NCBI GenBank assembly: GCA_963693315.1
Contig: CAVNZG010001110.1
Span: 248,001 to 312,000 of the forward strand
Direction: 5' to 3'
Length of the DNA: 64,000 nt
From: Diogma glabrata
Taxonomy: Eukaryota > Arthropoda > Insecta > Diptera > Cylindrotomidae
Position numbers and translations under genes: made by a program. This document shows, piece by piece, positions 34,221 to 62,285 of the stretch; position 1 is the first letter of the stretch, and each line of letters begins with the position of its first letter. Below the pieces are notes generated by a model. It was not told the DNA's origin. It saw nothing but the letters and a program-made list of their open reading frames with translations, and did no database searches.

Positions 34221-35302
34221 ATGGATAATTTTTTACATATAAAAAAAGACGAGAGCGATGCTTCTCCAAACGCATCACCTAAACCAACAAATGCAAACAC
34301 GTGTTGGCCGGTTTATCAGCACATCTTCATTCCGGCAACACAAACATAATTACTAAGGTCGACGATAGTAAACCTATCTCACCAAGCTCGAAGATCATTT
34401 CAGAAATGGCATACCGGGAGCCAACCATAAAAGAGAGCTTTGGCATGTCTCACCTGTCGGAAGAAAAAGACCATCAGTTCGTTAACGATTCTGATTCCGC
34501 TCCGGAATCCGCAATCGGGACTGCATGTGACTCAGAATCCGACAGTAACTCTGACATGTCAGTAGTCACCATCACGTGGGATATTACTCCGAAAGTTAGC
34601 TACCTCTGGTGCTAAACGGCACAAGTTATCTGCCAGCGACCGACCTAAGCATGAGCTAGGGGACACAGCAAGCAATGCTGCGAATACAATTGTGCCTCCA
34701 ACATTCAGCGATGTCACCAAGCGCATCAAAGTCTATATCGCTGCTGAAGACTTTCCAACCACCCTCGTCAGTTCTGAGCAACTCAGCGAGCTAAAAACAC
34801 AACTCATGGATTTGGTAGTCGAGCTAGAATCCGAAGTTATTAAACCTCACTTCGAAGGCTGCTACCAGAAAAATGGGTGGCTACTTCTTAACTGTGCCGA
34901 TAATACATCGGGAAGGTACACGTACGTATCCTAAAAGAAGACGAGCTACCTCGACCTCCTATTATCATAGAATACCTTCCAGACTGTGCTAAAGAATCAA
35001 CAGAGAAGATTCTAAGGCGACTCGGTGCCCAAAATCCGGATATTAGGCCGAGATCATGGTCCATCCTGAAACACACTGTTGAGAGGAATCTCGCGATGTT
35101 GGTGTTCATTCCTGACCCAACATCCGAGAAACAGCTTAAAAGTTGTAAATACAAGTTAAACTGGATGTTCGGTGGGATTCATACAAGAATCGCAAAGTTC
35201 AGAAAGTCAAACCAACCTAACACTGCGATACCAAAAGAAGTGCTACCATGTTCTACTGAGAAGGCGTCAGCAACTAGTAGCACTGCTTCAAGATCTCAAT
35301 AG
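34221..35302 (+). pseudogene. LINE ORF1 relic
   Basis: ORF1 proteins of such LINEs bind RNA and accompany ORF2. The probable start is ATG at 34221 (MDNFLHIKKDESDASPNASP). A frameshift near 34300 leads into a Ser/Asp-rich segment, another near 34610 leads to 34692-34932 (VTKRIKVYIAAEDFP..., GWLLLNCADNTSGRY), and a third near 34915 leads to ELPRPPIIIEYLPD...SWSILKHT...FIPDPTSEKQLKS. The layout resembles the DUF4780-type domain found in insect retroelement ORF1s; this assignment is from memory. It ends at TAG 35302. Confidence 0.6.
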
Positions 35303-35399
35303 CAATGGAAGGACCATCCACATCTGCCTCTGTAAGGAGTGCTTCTAGCTCGGTGTCTGATAACCTGCAAACATCGACAACCAAATTGATTGTGGCGGG

Positions 35400-36881
35400 A
35401 TAAACTCCACAATGGAGCTCGACTTTGCTGCAAACCACCTGCAGGATGTTATCACTGAAGCTTACCACCGCAATTCTCCAATTGCCAAGTCTAAAAAGAT
35501 CAGAGATGTGCTTTGGTGGAATTGCAGCTTGGAGAGGATGAGGAATAAAGTTCGGAAGCTTTTCAATAAAGCAAAAAACTAACACCTGGACGGTGTACCA
35601 ATCAGCTCTTACCAACTACAACAAAGAACTCAGACGATCCAAAAGGGATAGTTGGAGAGAGCTCTGCGGAGTGATTGACAGTCTACCGGCTGCAGCCTGA
35701 CTCCAAAAATTGCTTGCGTCTGATCACACAAATCCTCTGGGTTCAATCTGCAGGCTGGACGGTACCTACACTACCAGCTACAGCGAAACTCTAGAAATAC
35801 TATTACAGACCCACTTCCCGGGTTCTACCTGCGTGAGCTTGGAGGAAGGAAATATACCAAGCTATGGTTCGTTGGATCCTGAAACTAAGAAGGTTTCAGA
35901 CCAACTGGCCAAAACAATTTTTTCCCCCAACAGAACGACTTGGGCAATCAAATCGTTCGGACCATTCAAATCCCCAGAAGGCGGCGGAATATTCCCGATC
36001 TTCCTGCAAAAAGGTTTAGCTTCTATTCTCCCATACCTCGAGCGTTTGTTTATAGCAAGTTTTAGTCTTGCGTACATTCCTCAGATATGGAGAGAAGCTA
36101 GAGTAGTATTCATACCCAAGCCAGGAAAGAAATCAAATGAAGCCAAACCATACAGGCCAATAAGTCTTACATCTTTTCTTCTGAAAACGATGGAACGGGT
36201 GATGGACTACTACATTCGGCATGTATGTCTTAAGCAAAAGTCTCAACTCTTGCCAACATGCATACCAAACTGGGAAATCTACGGAAACAGCATTGCATAA
36301 AGTCGTGAGAGCACACTGATGTACAAGGAGACACTTGCATGCACATTTATGGACGTTCAAGGGGCCTTTGATAATGTGCATTTCGATGCTATTACTGAAA
36401 TGGCCACAAAGAAAAATCTAAACACGCACATTTTGGCGTGGATCATTAACATGCTACAGAGTCGTAAAATCACAACTACACTAGGAAATACATCAGTAAC
36501 TGTCAGGGCCTCTAGAGGATGCCCCAGGGAGGGGTACTCTCTCCGTTGCTCTGGCTGATAGTCGCTGATGATCTCCTAAATAGGCGGAAAAGTTCTGGTT
36601 TTAACACTGTAGGCTACGCCGACGATAAAGCATTAATGGTGAGAGGGAAATATGACTCTACTGTCAGTGAACGAAACTAGACAGCCCTCGACTTCATGAT
36701 GAATTGGTGCAATGAATTTGGGCTGTCTGTCAATACACAAAGTACTAGTACCGTAGTCTTTACCAACAGAAGGAGTTTTAATTTCAATCCTCCTGAGTTT
36801 AACGGTGAACGGATACAGGTAGTCAAAGAGATTAAGTATTTAGGTGAGATCCTCCATCGCTCACAGTGCTACTCGAACTAG
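35400..36881 (+). pseudogene. LINE ORF2 relic: reverse transcriptase without endonuclease
   Basis: ORF2 normally carries an N-terminal APE-type endonuclease and a reverse transcriptase. Here the sequence goes almost directly from the ORF1 stop to the post-endonuclease linker (WWNCSLERMRNKVRKLFN, out of frame near 35515), then RT: PFKSPEGGGIFPIFLQKGL near 35965, VVFIPKPGKKS, YRPISLTSFLLKTMER, FMDVQGAFDNVHFD near 36350, RGCPREG with a frameshift, then GYADDKALMVRGK near 36612 with the catalytic YADD box kept. The thumb is partly present (KEIKYLGEIL) and the remaining C-terminus is gone. Stops and frameshifts are at 35581, 35698, 36300, 36540 and 36678. Confidence 0.85.
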
Positions 36882-36921
36882 CTAACGATTTAGTTCAGCC
36901 TCGAGACCCACCAATAAAAAA

Positions 36922-39250
36922 AAAGCTATAAAAACATTCCAAAAATTATTACAAAATCAAAGATTGAAAATTTTTCCAAAATTCTAAAAATATTACAAAA
37001 ATTATTACAAAATCAACAATTGAAACTTTTTCCAATATTCTTAAAAAATTGCAAAAATTATAACAAAATCAAAATAGTAAATTATGATGCTAGGGCGTAA
37101 AGCTAAAGATTTTGGAGTTTGCAAATCGAGGCGCTAGCCGAGATTTGCACCCACATTAAGTCCAAAATAGCTTACGTCCGTGCATCATATACTATTTTTT
37201 ATTCGCCGCAAGCAAAATATTTAAAAAAAATTTGTTTATTCTAATTTAAAATTATAAATTTGCATAAATTTTAAAATAAAAATATGTGGAACAAGTTACC
37301 TTTGACAAAATATTTGTTATTTTTTGCAAATTATTGTATAACCATGACAACAAATAATAACAACTATTTTAATTGGATAATGAAATTTTGAATTTATGGG
37401 TTGCTTTGATAAAAATTCTATTTTTCATAGAGTTTAAACAAATACAAATGCTTTTTACTTTTTTGGACGTAACTATGACAACAAAATAAATAGTTAAAAG
37501 TAACACTTTGAGGCGCAAATCACAGTAATAAAGTAACACTTTAATATTTAAGCGAATAAAAATACAATTTTTTTTTAAAATCACAAAAATTATAATAAAA
37601 TCAAATTTTAAAATTATAAAAATATTGCAAAAATTCATAATTTAAAAATTCAAACTTTTTTCAAAAATCTTAAAATATTCTAAAAATTATAACAAAATTA
37701 AAGTATAGTAGAACTTTTTTCCCAGCGAATTTTTGACAGATAGGACGCAGCAAGGGATAAAAGATGAGACAAAAAGAAAAAAACAGAGATGTATTATTTT
37801 TTTTGGGATAAATTTGTTTTGAAAACAATTACATTAGTTAAATTTCTACTCCTAGTTCGTACCATTTGTTTGTTGTGATATTTGTTTACATAGGCCGTTA
37901 TTTTTGTTATATTTATTTTTAATCATCAAAATTTTGTTATATTACCTAGAAAATCATTAATATTTTTGCTAGTTTTTGGTTTTCTATTATAATTGTTTGA
38001 ATTTCAATAGTAGTTTATTAATTTTATGCGTGTTTTGTCCATTTCAATAGGGCCCCAACAGTTTTTTTTAATATTTTTATCGATACACTGAATATTCGCG
38101 CATATGCATTTCAGTATGCGCATTACAAACAAATTTCGTGTTCGCTGGTAAAAAAATTCTACCATACAAACTTTTTAAAAATTCCAAAAATTGTAATAAA
38201 ATCAAACATTTAAACGTTTTCAAATTCTAAAAATATTCCGAAAATTCTTACAAAATCAAAAATTGAAACTTTTTTCAAAATTCTAAAATTATTTCAAAAT
38301 TTCTTTCATAAAACTCAAACATTCAAACTTTTTCCAAAATTCTTAAAAATATTGCAAAAATTATAACAAAATCAACATACAAACTTTTTTAAAAATTCCA
38401 AAAATATTTCAAAAATTATAACATAATCAAATATTGAAACTTTTTTCAAAAATCAAAAATTGAAACTTTTTCCAATTCAAAAATTCAAAAAAACTTTTCC
38501 CAAAATTCCAAAAATATCGCAAAAATTATAACAAAATCAAAAATACAAACTTTCTTCAAAATTCCAAAAATATTCCAAAAATTATAATAAAATCAAAAAT
38601 TTAAACTCTAAAAATATTCCAAAAATTCTTACAAAATCAATAATATAAACTTCTTTCAAAATTTCAAAAATATTTTGTAAATTATAACGAAATCAAAAAT
38701 TTCCAAAAACAAAAAATTTCATGTCATACAAATAATTAATTTCATTTTTCGCCAAAAAATTGGTAAAAAAAAATGAAAATCATTCTTTTGACACACTTGA
38801 CAAAATTTTTTTGACAAACTTATAATGCAATAATCTAGTTTTTTGCCTTACATACCAATTCCGACCATCGAGATTTTTCCCTACTCGTAATCACTTAAAA
38901 TGAACGTTTTTAAGCAAAAAAAATACAAATTTCTTGATTTTGACACACTTGACGATTATTTGACACACTTTTGGTAGAGTTATCGTCCTTTCGGCTCTTT
39001 CCATTTAGTAAACCTATTTTTAGAAAAACAAATTTTTTGAAATCCCCCCAGCGGATTATTAGATTTCGTCGGTTGTGACGGCCGGCCGGCAAACAGACAT
39101 ACATTTTTTTTGCTTTTTTAAAATCAGTATGTACTAAAACGTCGATAAATGCCAAAAAAAGTGGGGGTAAGAATTTTGCTTTTAGCTCGAGTCTTGCAAA
39201 CCGAAGTAATGAGCAAAGGTTGTAGCCCATCTTTTTACTTTTCATATAAA
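36922..39250 (-). repeat. 'Q' element, copy 3, expanded tandem repeat and GC-rich end
   Basis: Minus-strand continuation of 33550-33914. 36930-38700 carries many degenerate 55-60 bp units (AAAATTATAACAAAATCAAA, AACTTTTTCCAAAATTC), broken at 37080-37200 by a segment with a weak hairpin (GATGCTAGGGCGTAAAGCT facing AGCTTACGTCCGTGCATC) and at 37700-38150 by unrelated sequence. 38720-39250 holds the single-copy end with TTGACACACTTGACG, ACGGCCGGCCGGC and AGTGGGGGTAAGAATTTTGC. The 121-codon minus frame at 38910-39275 lies wholly within this repeat end. Confidence 0.7.
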
Positions 39251-40751
39251 AAGGTGCAGAACTGTTGCTTTGCATTGTGATTTTTTCAACAGAACAGAGT
39301 CTCTTATCTCGAACGCCTTACCTTCTTGGGTTTTTCCTGTTAGCTTTAGTTCTCAAAATTTCAAAGTTAGCGTCCATAAATTTCTTAGAGAGACTTAATT
39401 TATTCAAACTTAATCCTAATCCCTAGTTGGCATGGTATATTTGGATATTCAGAGACGTTAATTAATAATTTATTATAATTAACACTAAACATGCGTAACG
39501 TAGAATAAAAAAAAATTAAATAATTCTTAAGAAATAAATATTCGTCATTTTATCGATTCCATTTCAATAAAAGTATCAAAAAACAATGTATGCGACCTTG
39601 TACAATCAAAAAATCTATCTTTCACTTCCTTTCCATAAACCGACTCACCATGAAATAAATTATTATTTTTTCTTAATATTATTAGAGACATGTTTATCAA
39701 ACTGTTTTCTTTGTAGTTAATTAAAACTTTCACAAAAAATTAGAATAAAACTAAAAACCTAATTTATATCTTCAATCAAACCTCAATTAAATAATAATCA
39801 AGATCTATGTCTATGTAAACATAAAACAATAAAAATAATTAACCGTCTGTCTAATAAATTATAAAAACGCTTCTCTACATGCCACTAGAAAAAGATGTGT
39901 TTTAGATAATTCTATCAATCGAGCTTTAAATTTAACCTGATTTTATTAATGGAAGCGATAAAACTGCTTATACTAAACTACCAGTCATTGACTTATCTCA
40001 CAATAATCTTACGAAATTTTATTTCTTATTTTTAAACGTTTTACTATGTTTTTGTTTGAAAGAAATTTTTTATTGTTGAATAAATTAAATTGCATTAATC
40101 GATTGCGTTTTATCACTGTTTGAAATAATTAATCATTGTGATCATTTTACTATACGTTCGTTCATTCAATTTTTTTTTTCAGAAATGATTTTTAATAATC
40201 TCAAACGGACCGAATTTTTTATCCAAAAAATTATAATATTTCTAAATTTATTTTAATGTCAAAGCTTTTTTGACGACCCCACGAATTTCGATTGAGTTTT
40301 TTTTTACCATTTTCGATAATGGCATCACTCATCAACAATTAAATTTTATAGTTAAATAGTTGTTGCATCATAATTAATTAATATTTGCGTAGTATAGCAA
40401 AACTATCACAATATTTTATAAAATTATTAATTTAAAGTTTTTCTCCGTTGTATGTCGTGATTTATTAGTGACAGTAATTCTAATTTTTCAATTTGCATGC
40501 GCTTGTAACTCGTTTTCTTTATCATTAACATTTTATTATTTAGGTAATTTTTGAATTGATTGCATGATTAATCGAAATAAATATTTTAATTTTCTACAGA
40601 ATTGAATTGAATTGAAGTGTCACTCATTGTTTAGAGGTGTTTTATACATCAATTAAAAACGAAAATTAAAGTGATTAAAAGTTTACACAATTGTGTAATA
40701 AATTTAAAAACAATAGTTTAATTATTTTGTGTTAGTAAAAAATAAAAAAAA
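39251..40751. other. Upstream region of the chemosensory protein gene
   Basis: AT-rich, without other genes. The 5' UTR of the CSP gene should end here; A-rich sequence precedes the ATG. I see no clear TATA/Inr pair that fixes a start site; TTTTATACAT at 40639 is one weak candidate. Confidence 0.4.
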
Positions 40752-56374
<15,623 letters not shown>

Positions 56375-57469
56375 GTGAGTATTTTTTATTTTACATATTT
56401 TATTACTTTAATTAGCATAGATTAAATCTCACTTAAATTTAAAAGTTCTTATATGCATTTAAAAAAAATTGTCTATGGTCAAAAGGTATCGAATTCATGA
56501 AATTCTTCTTCTCTTTGTATTCGTTGAAATAACTGTTTTTATTTACATAAGGCAATAAAAAATCAGCGGATATTTATTTTTCGCATAGCGAAAGTTTTGT
56601 TTTGTTTTTCAACTACGGTGGATTGGTAATGTAAACTTGAGTTACTTGTGTATTCAATGTTTGACTAATGGAGAAAAATTACTTTGATGACGAATTGTTT
56701 GATGGAGTTCATACAATTAAGTTGTGTGGCAATATAAATGACAAAAACTTTTTGAATTAAAATATTTCAGTTGGTTGAATTTTATTTATTTGACTTTATT
56801 TTCAGATATCTATGTTCTCATATATCTAACAGAAAACTCTAATTCAAAATCCTTCACTTAGCTAGTATGGTAGTTTTTGAAGTATGTATCAGCATTCAAA
56901 CTCAATCAACTTTGTGAATCCTTTCATTTTTCTCAGTTCGATATCAGTTTTTGGTTTCTCTGAATAAGATGGTCGATGGCCTATTTCATACTCATATTTT
57001 GTTGTTGCAAAAAACTGAATTACTCGTTTCGCCATCAAACAAGTAAATTATGAGCTTTCCCCTTTTTTAGGAATTAAGTTCTTTATCTCACTATGTGTAA
57101 TATAGATACCCAGGATATCCTTTGGATATCCAGGAACTTTAATTTATTATTAATTATAATCAAAACCAAACATGCTTAGCTTCAACAAGATAAAAAGATA
57201 AATTTTAATAACTTCCGATTGATTTTATTGGAGAAAATATTAAGGAAATTATTTGTCTGTCGCTAAATCACTTCGATAAAACTAATTAATAATTAATTTG
57301 AAGGTAAACTGTTACTTTATATAATGTAATATAATTGGCCATAGTTAGAATATTAATTACTTAGTAATGTAATAAAATAAAATTTATTGGTAGAACATAA
57401 ATTGTCTATGATGTTGTAAAAACAACAAATGCTAAAACTATTTTAAGAAAACTGTGTTGTATTATGTAG
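56375..57469. other. CSP intron 2 (presumed) with a SINE scrap
   Basis: 56895-56970 (TTTTTCTCAGTTCGATATCA, TTTTTGGTTTCTC) matches the SINE body at 30550-30590. Otherwise nothing is recognised; there is no third CSP exon. Confidence 0.5.
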
Positions 57470-57560
57470 GTTACAACTTGTGTAAAATATTTAACAAATA
57501 TGTATAAAACTTACGTTCCACAACAACATGTCCTCGAAAAAGTGTTGATAGACGTTTTTT
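57470..57560 (-). repeat. Old LINE 3'-end fragment
   Basis: TTGTGTAAAATATTTAAC...TTCCACAACAACATG...GTGTTGATAGACG is a weak match to the LINE 3' ends at 17340-17460 and 61090-61200. Confidence 0.35.
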
Positions 57561-58340
57561 AGATATTGTGGATTCAATTTTTTATCCTGTCGTTATAGGA
57601 CTCATGAATATAGAATGAACTAGCTATTCCATCTTTTCAGGCTGTAAGTAAGTCATATATGAGTGACTTTCACATTCATCCATTTGTTCGGCATACTTAC
57701 TGTTTCAAATTTCATTTTTAAACTCAGTCTTTAATGTGACTCAGCCTCTGGAGGGAATTTATTCGAATTGGCATTTTTTATATAGATAAAAGATATAGTC
57801 ATGTATCGATTTGTCAGATAATTTTAAATCAATTCACTGATAAGAAATTTTCAAGTAACGAGTTTCTTGATCAAGCTTATTCGACCAAACGTTCCGAATG
57901 GAAGCGACTGAACACTATTGATTTCGGCAAATCGTTCCATTTTTTCTGTATTTCGAGGTACAGTGTTCCAAGTACACTGCAGTACAGTACACAAAAACAT
58001 ATGCATATACAAAAAACAACGAAAACTTCATTTAATTGAATCACTCGCAAATCATTTTTATTTGATATTTTTATTTATTTGTCCCCAACTCTCAATGGCT
58101 CATTCTGAACAGCAAACTTGACTGGCAATTCAAATGTTAGAAAGAGTAAGGCAACCAATAAATCACTTTACTCGGGAAAAAGTACCATTAGACGATGGGG
58201 TCTAAAGTCTAAAGTCTCACGTTCTCTTCTACGTAAACAGCTCGATAGTTCAACTGAGTATACTGTATGGAATTAAGGTTTAATGGACGGCCTTAAATAA
58301 AATGTTTAATCAGAAACTCTTCATGAAAGTTTAGATATTC
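57561..58340. other. No gene recognised
   Basis: AT-rich spacer without motifs. Confidence 0.4.
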
Positions 58341-58948
58341 GAACTGAATCTAAAAAATTATGGTGAAAATTATGAAACTTTTTACAATCCATACAATTTT
58401 CGACCGACCTAGTTTCGAACCAATGAGAAAATTTCAAACTTTTTAAAAAGTTTATCATTCTCATCAGGGCTAGCCGACTAGATAAACTACCAAAAAATGT
58501 CAACGCTAAATATAAACCAAAAATTAGGTTACAACTCTAGCGAATGATAAAAAAACAAAAAATTTACATAAACATATATTTAATAGATTCAGGTTTAGTC
58601 AATTAATTTCTCTAGTGCTCACTGTTTTGTTATACTGTAGACATACTAGTATTGAATAACAAAGTCGTATCGGCGAGAAGAAGATGACTAGTCTTCACTT
58701 GTGTCTATTGACACATAATCAACAATTAATTCAGTAAATTATTTGTGATATAACATCACCCCGATGATGAGAATGATAAACTGTTTAAAGTTGAAAATTT
58801 TCTCATTGGTTCGAAACAAGGTCGGTCGAAAATTGTATGGATTGCAAAAAGTTTCATTATTTGCACCATAATTTTTTAGATTCAGTTCTTATGTTATTCT
58901 TGATGGGAGATTTTCCATCGGGGTGATGTTATTTCACAAATAATTTAC
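58341..58948. repeat. Two overlapping inverted-repeat pairs
   Basis: Pair 1: 58341-58465 with 58766-58888, ~124-bp arms sharing GAACTGAATCTAAAAAATTA, CGACCGACCTNGTTTCGAAC and TTATCATTCTCATC. Pair 2: 58734-58766 with 58916-58948, 33-bp arms (AAATTATTTGTGATATAACA, CATCACCCCGATG). The right arm of pair 1 lies in the loop of pair 2. No coding content. Confidence 0.75.
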
Positions 58949-61079
58949 GGACTTAATTTTTGATATTCGCGTCATTGTGCATTAGAGGAGCACACATAAG
59001 CGCACAGACGGTCTTAGAGTACGGTTATTGGTATCCATAGTTGTGGATATCACCATGGTTGTGTGTATAATTACTGCACACCGTCATATCGAAAACCTTG
59101 CGAGCAAACTGGGTGTCTTTTCCTATGTCTACTGTCACATGACTACTTTTCTTTGCATGGTATAACTAATGGCCACTTGTCTATGCCTCATTCTTTTACT
59201 CTGTATTCAGTATTAGCTACAGAATTCAGCTTCAAGAGACGCTACAACAATTATTAATTCTTTCCATTAATCTTGAATTATCCACCATAAATGATTTTGA
59301 TTAAGATTCAACCCTATGTTAAACTATATTAACAAATAGTTAAATCATTTTGTTTGTATTGGATACGCAGAAATCTCGGTGAGTTATATTCGCACTTGAC
59401 CTACTTTTTAATCAATCTCTCGAGAACCGAAAATAAATAAATCAATGATATGATATTAATCGAATATCGTTTAATTTTAAATAACATTTATTACGAAACC
59501 ACTGTTTTTAAACAACTGGGTTGATAACCTTATTACCAATGTCATTTTTATTTTTAAGGCTTATATCCATAATTTTAAACTCAAAATGTTTATTATTGTT
59601 TGATTTTAAATTATTTACATTTAAATATATTAAATTATATTCTAAAGCGACATAAGTTGTTGTTATATTATTCCTTGATAAAAATCGTCTGAAAATGTGG
59701 CAAAAAATTTTGATCAGAGGAGTAATGTTATTATGCATTTATAACCTTGTGTAACTTTTATGATCGATTAACTTCAATAAAGTTTCATACAGAGTTTCCT
59801 ATGGTGCAAAACACATTTAATTTTTTAAAACTAATGATGTTGCAAAAAAATTTATTAGATAACAAGAAATGTTTTGATTCAGAGTGAAAAACATGATTTA
59901 AATAAAAAACACAATTGGGCGCCAATACTGTAAATATAAAATCGAATTTAGTAAAAAACAAGATATCAAAAAACATTTATTTAAAGAATATTGCATATCC
60001 AGAATTTCCAGAAATAAATAAAACGTAGTTTTTAATATCTTCCATTTATTGAGATGAAAGCTTCAAGCAAGTTTTACTTGAGTGTTTTTTCTATTGAGTA
60101 AAAGTCATAACATCTACTTAAAGATTATCAATCCTGATTTTTTAAAAATACATCTTGGTTAAGTTATTTTTGGATGATAAATTCTTGCATATTTACCATT
60201 CAAAAATTTTGTTTAAAAATGACCTTGGTATTGATCTAAAATATTCGATATCTTAACTCAATTTTAAAGTTTATTTCTGTGTAGTTTAATTGTAAGAATT
60301 AATATACAAATTTATTTTGGAACAGTTTTTTATTTCTTTATCTTACTTAAACTTTAATTTATGCTTTATCCATCTTGTAACAAGTTTTGGATGTCAAATT
60401 CACATATAACTTATGTTTATTAAAACTAATAGAATAATTAATTGAGCGATTTTTCTAATATTATTTGTTAATTGATAGTGTTTACGGTAGGTTTATGTTA
60501 ATCACTTGATAATTAATAGATGAGAATATTGCTTTTTTTCATATTATGTCATAATGTTTACATATTTTTATTGCCACCGTAATAGCTATATGTTTATTTA
60601 AAACAAACAAATTATCTTGATATTTATCAATATAAATCAAAAAAAATTATACTTTGAGAAATATATCGACGGCATTGTAGTAGCAACTCTGTTGTGTTTT
60701 GCAAAATTCTGTCATTGCCATCATTTAAAAATTAATTTTCTTTCAAATAAATCAGTGCTATCAATTTTGTCGCCATTGTGTTAATTATTCACATTTATGA
60801 GATCAAGGAAAGCCGAATGTAATAACCTATTTCACACTGAAATTTGTTGATATTTTTATTTGCTTCCCATTTTCAAGGTAGCATAGTCGAGGTGACTGAC
60901 CATTCATTCTCAAAATAGAGTGGGAATAGTTGTCGTTCTTTTCTACGATCAATAAAATAGTTTAATTAAAATTAAATATGTATCTTATCATTAAACCTGG
61001 TGCTAAAAAAAGTTGTTTACTTCAATCAGTCGTACTCGTTTGTGATTAAAAACATTTTTTTTTTAAATTTATTTGTGGA
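58949..61079. other. No gene recognised
   Basis: AT-rich. The frame at 59063-59257 (+) is Cys/His/Tyr-containing but matches nothing I know. Confidence 0.5.
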
Positions 61080-61385
61080 TGAAAATATTTTTTTAAAATT
61101 TGTTGTGTAGGAGGAATTACAATATTAGTCACGATAATGCATAAAAATATTTTACGACTTATGTCCTACAACAAGATGCGTTCTAAGGTGTTGATGAACG
61201 CTAATTTTGTTATGTTTATGGAACTGAGGAAATAAAAATAAAATAAGAGATAAAAAGATTATATTTGTTTAAAAAAATTGGCAGGAACAAAACTAAAATC
61301 GAGTTTCCAAAAATCTTAGTGACGTATTCCTCAATCATGTGACGCAATGTTTTTCTCAATGATTAAAGAGAAGAATCAGAGCTAT
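61080..61385 (-). repeat. Decayed LINE 3' end and associated repeat, second copy
   Basis: AAGATGCGTTCTAAGGTGTT, AATAAAATAAGAGATAAAAAG and GGCAGGAACAAAACTAAAAT match 17330-17720 with the intervening part deleted. Confidence 0.65.
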
Positions 61386-61397
61386 AAGAGAGATCGT

Positions 61398-62073
61398 TTA
61401 TTCTAGAAAACAATAAAGTGGCATCATTAATATTACATAGCTAATATTTGGGGTATAACCAAGTTCCTCCATCAACTGAAGTACGCAGTTTTGTCTTGTT
61501 AAAAATAAGGTAGCTATAGAATGCATGCCTACAGAAACTAGCAGGAAATTGATAAGTGAAGAAAACATAAAAGTACAAAATCCATAGGCGTAACATAGAA
61601 TAAAACAGCATTCAAAATAATGCAAAAAGCTTTCAAAAACAGGAGACATTGCTCCTTACCATAAACAGTTATCAAATAGAATATTATTTAAACGAAATAA
61701 ACCAAAACTTTATAAATAGGCGGGTTATAAAATTTTCTTTGATGACTGCAATCAATATTATAAAAGTCAAACGGGTTATCTTTTTCAAAACGATTTATTG
61801 AATATGCAAGTAAAATTAATAAAAGTAATCCCTAATAAAGATAAATCATACATTGAAAAGAAGAAAACACCCCAGCATGTAAAGGAAATAACGAGAAAAA
61901 CTGCGTGCCTAACGAGGTATATCCGACTAGCTCTAGTCTCGTGAATCTGAGTAAGAGGATCTACTCTTGTCCAGTAACAATTACCTAAATTGCGCATAAA
62001 AGAGACGGTAAAAACAGATGGAAACAAATTAAAGAGATAGATTAGATTCCAACGACCACACCTAAATTGAAGT
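61398..62073 (-). pseudogene. Possible multi-membrane-span protein fragment (unidentified)
   Basis: Two minus frames: 62073-61785, preceded by a stop, with RCGRWNLIYLFNLFPSVFTV, DPLTQIHETRAS and VFLVISFTCWGVFFFSMY; then 61649-61398 with hydrophobic runs (FILCYAYGFCTFMFSSLINF, SVGMHSIATLFLTRQNCVLQ) and LMEELGYTP. Three to four hydrophobic spans with short charged loops recall insect odorant/gustatory receptors, where such loops (TRxNxxLxLMxEL) occur, but the diagnostic C-terminal motif is absent. The ~135 bp between could be an intron or decay. Weak; it may be a receptor relic or chance. Confidence 0.25.
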
Positions 62074-62285
62074 AGCCAAAACCGTCACATCCACAGCAAT
62101 ACTAGTATCTATTTACATACCAAAAAATTAGTAAATGGATAGTTCTACACACGGAGGCAGAAAATGTAGCTAATTACGGCACGACATGTTTATTGCGTAC
62201 AAGTTATGGCAAGTAGTTTTAGTTAAAGTTGATGACGTTCTTTCAACTTTTCTGAATATGGCCAGTAAAAAAAAAACTTTTTTGA
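62074..62285. other. No gene recognised
   Basis: Spacer before the tandem array. Confidence 0.3.

Larger units (their letters stand above)
33915..36921 (+). mobile_element. Non-LTR retrotransposon (Jockey/R1-like), 5' end kept, EN region and 3' end missing
   Basis: A GC-richer block inserted in the Q repeat. It has a 5' UTR (GAACTCTGGATACCGGGCGT, then ACAACAAAGGGCTCTGTTGT), an ORF1 relic (34221-35302) and a shortened ORF2 relic (35400-36881), and it stops in AATAAAAAAAAA. Candidate 5-bp duplication AAAGC lies at 33910-33914 and 36922-36926. Keeping the 5' end while losing the 3' end is the reverse of normal LINE truncation. Confidence 0.8.

Noticed and set aside
36922..38700. CRISPR-like array from regular repeats
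   Set aside because: Units are contiguous degenerate AT-rich tandem repeats without unique spacers, in a eukaryotic genome.
38910..39275. 121-codon minus-strand frame as a gene
   Set aside because: The same DNA recurs at 7805-8020, 12683 and 27080 as part of a repeat, with the frame broken in those copies.
59063..59257. Possible third CSP exon or small Cys-rich peptide
   Set aside because: Cysteine spacing does not fit C-x2-C of CSPs, the phase and acceptor do not fit, and no signal peptide is apparent.
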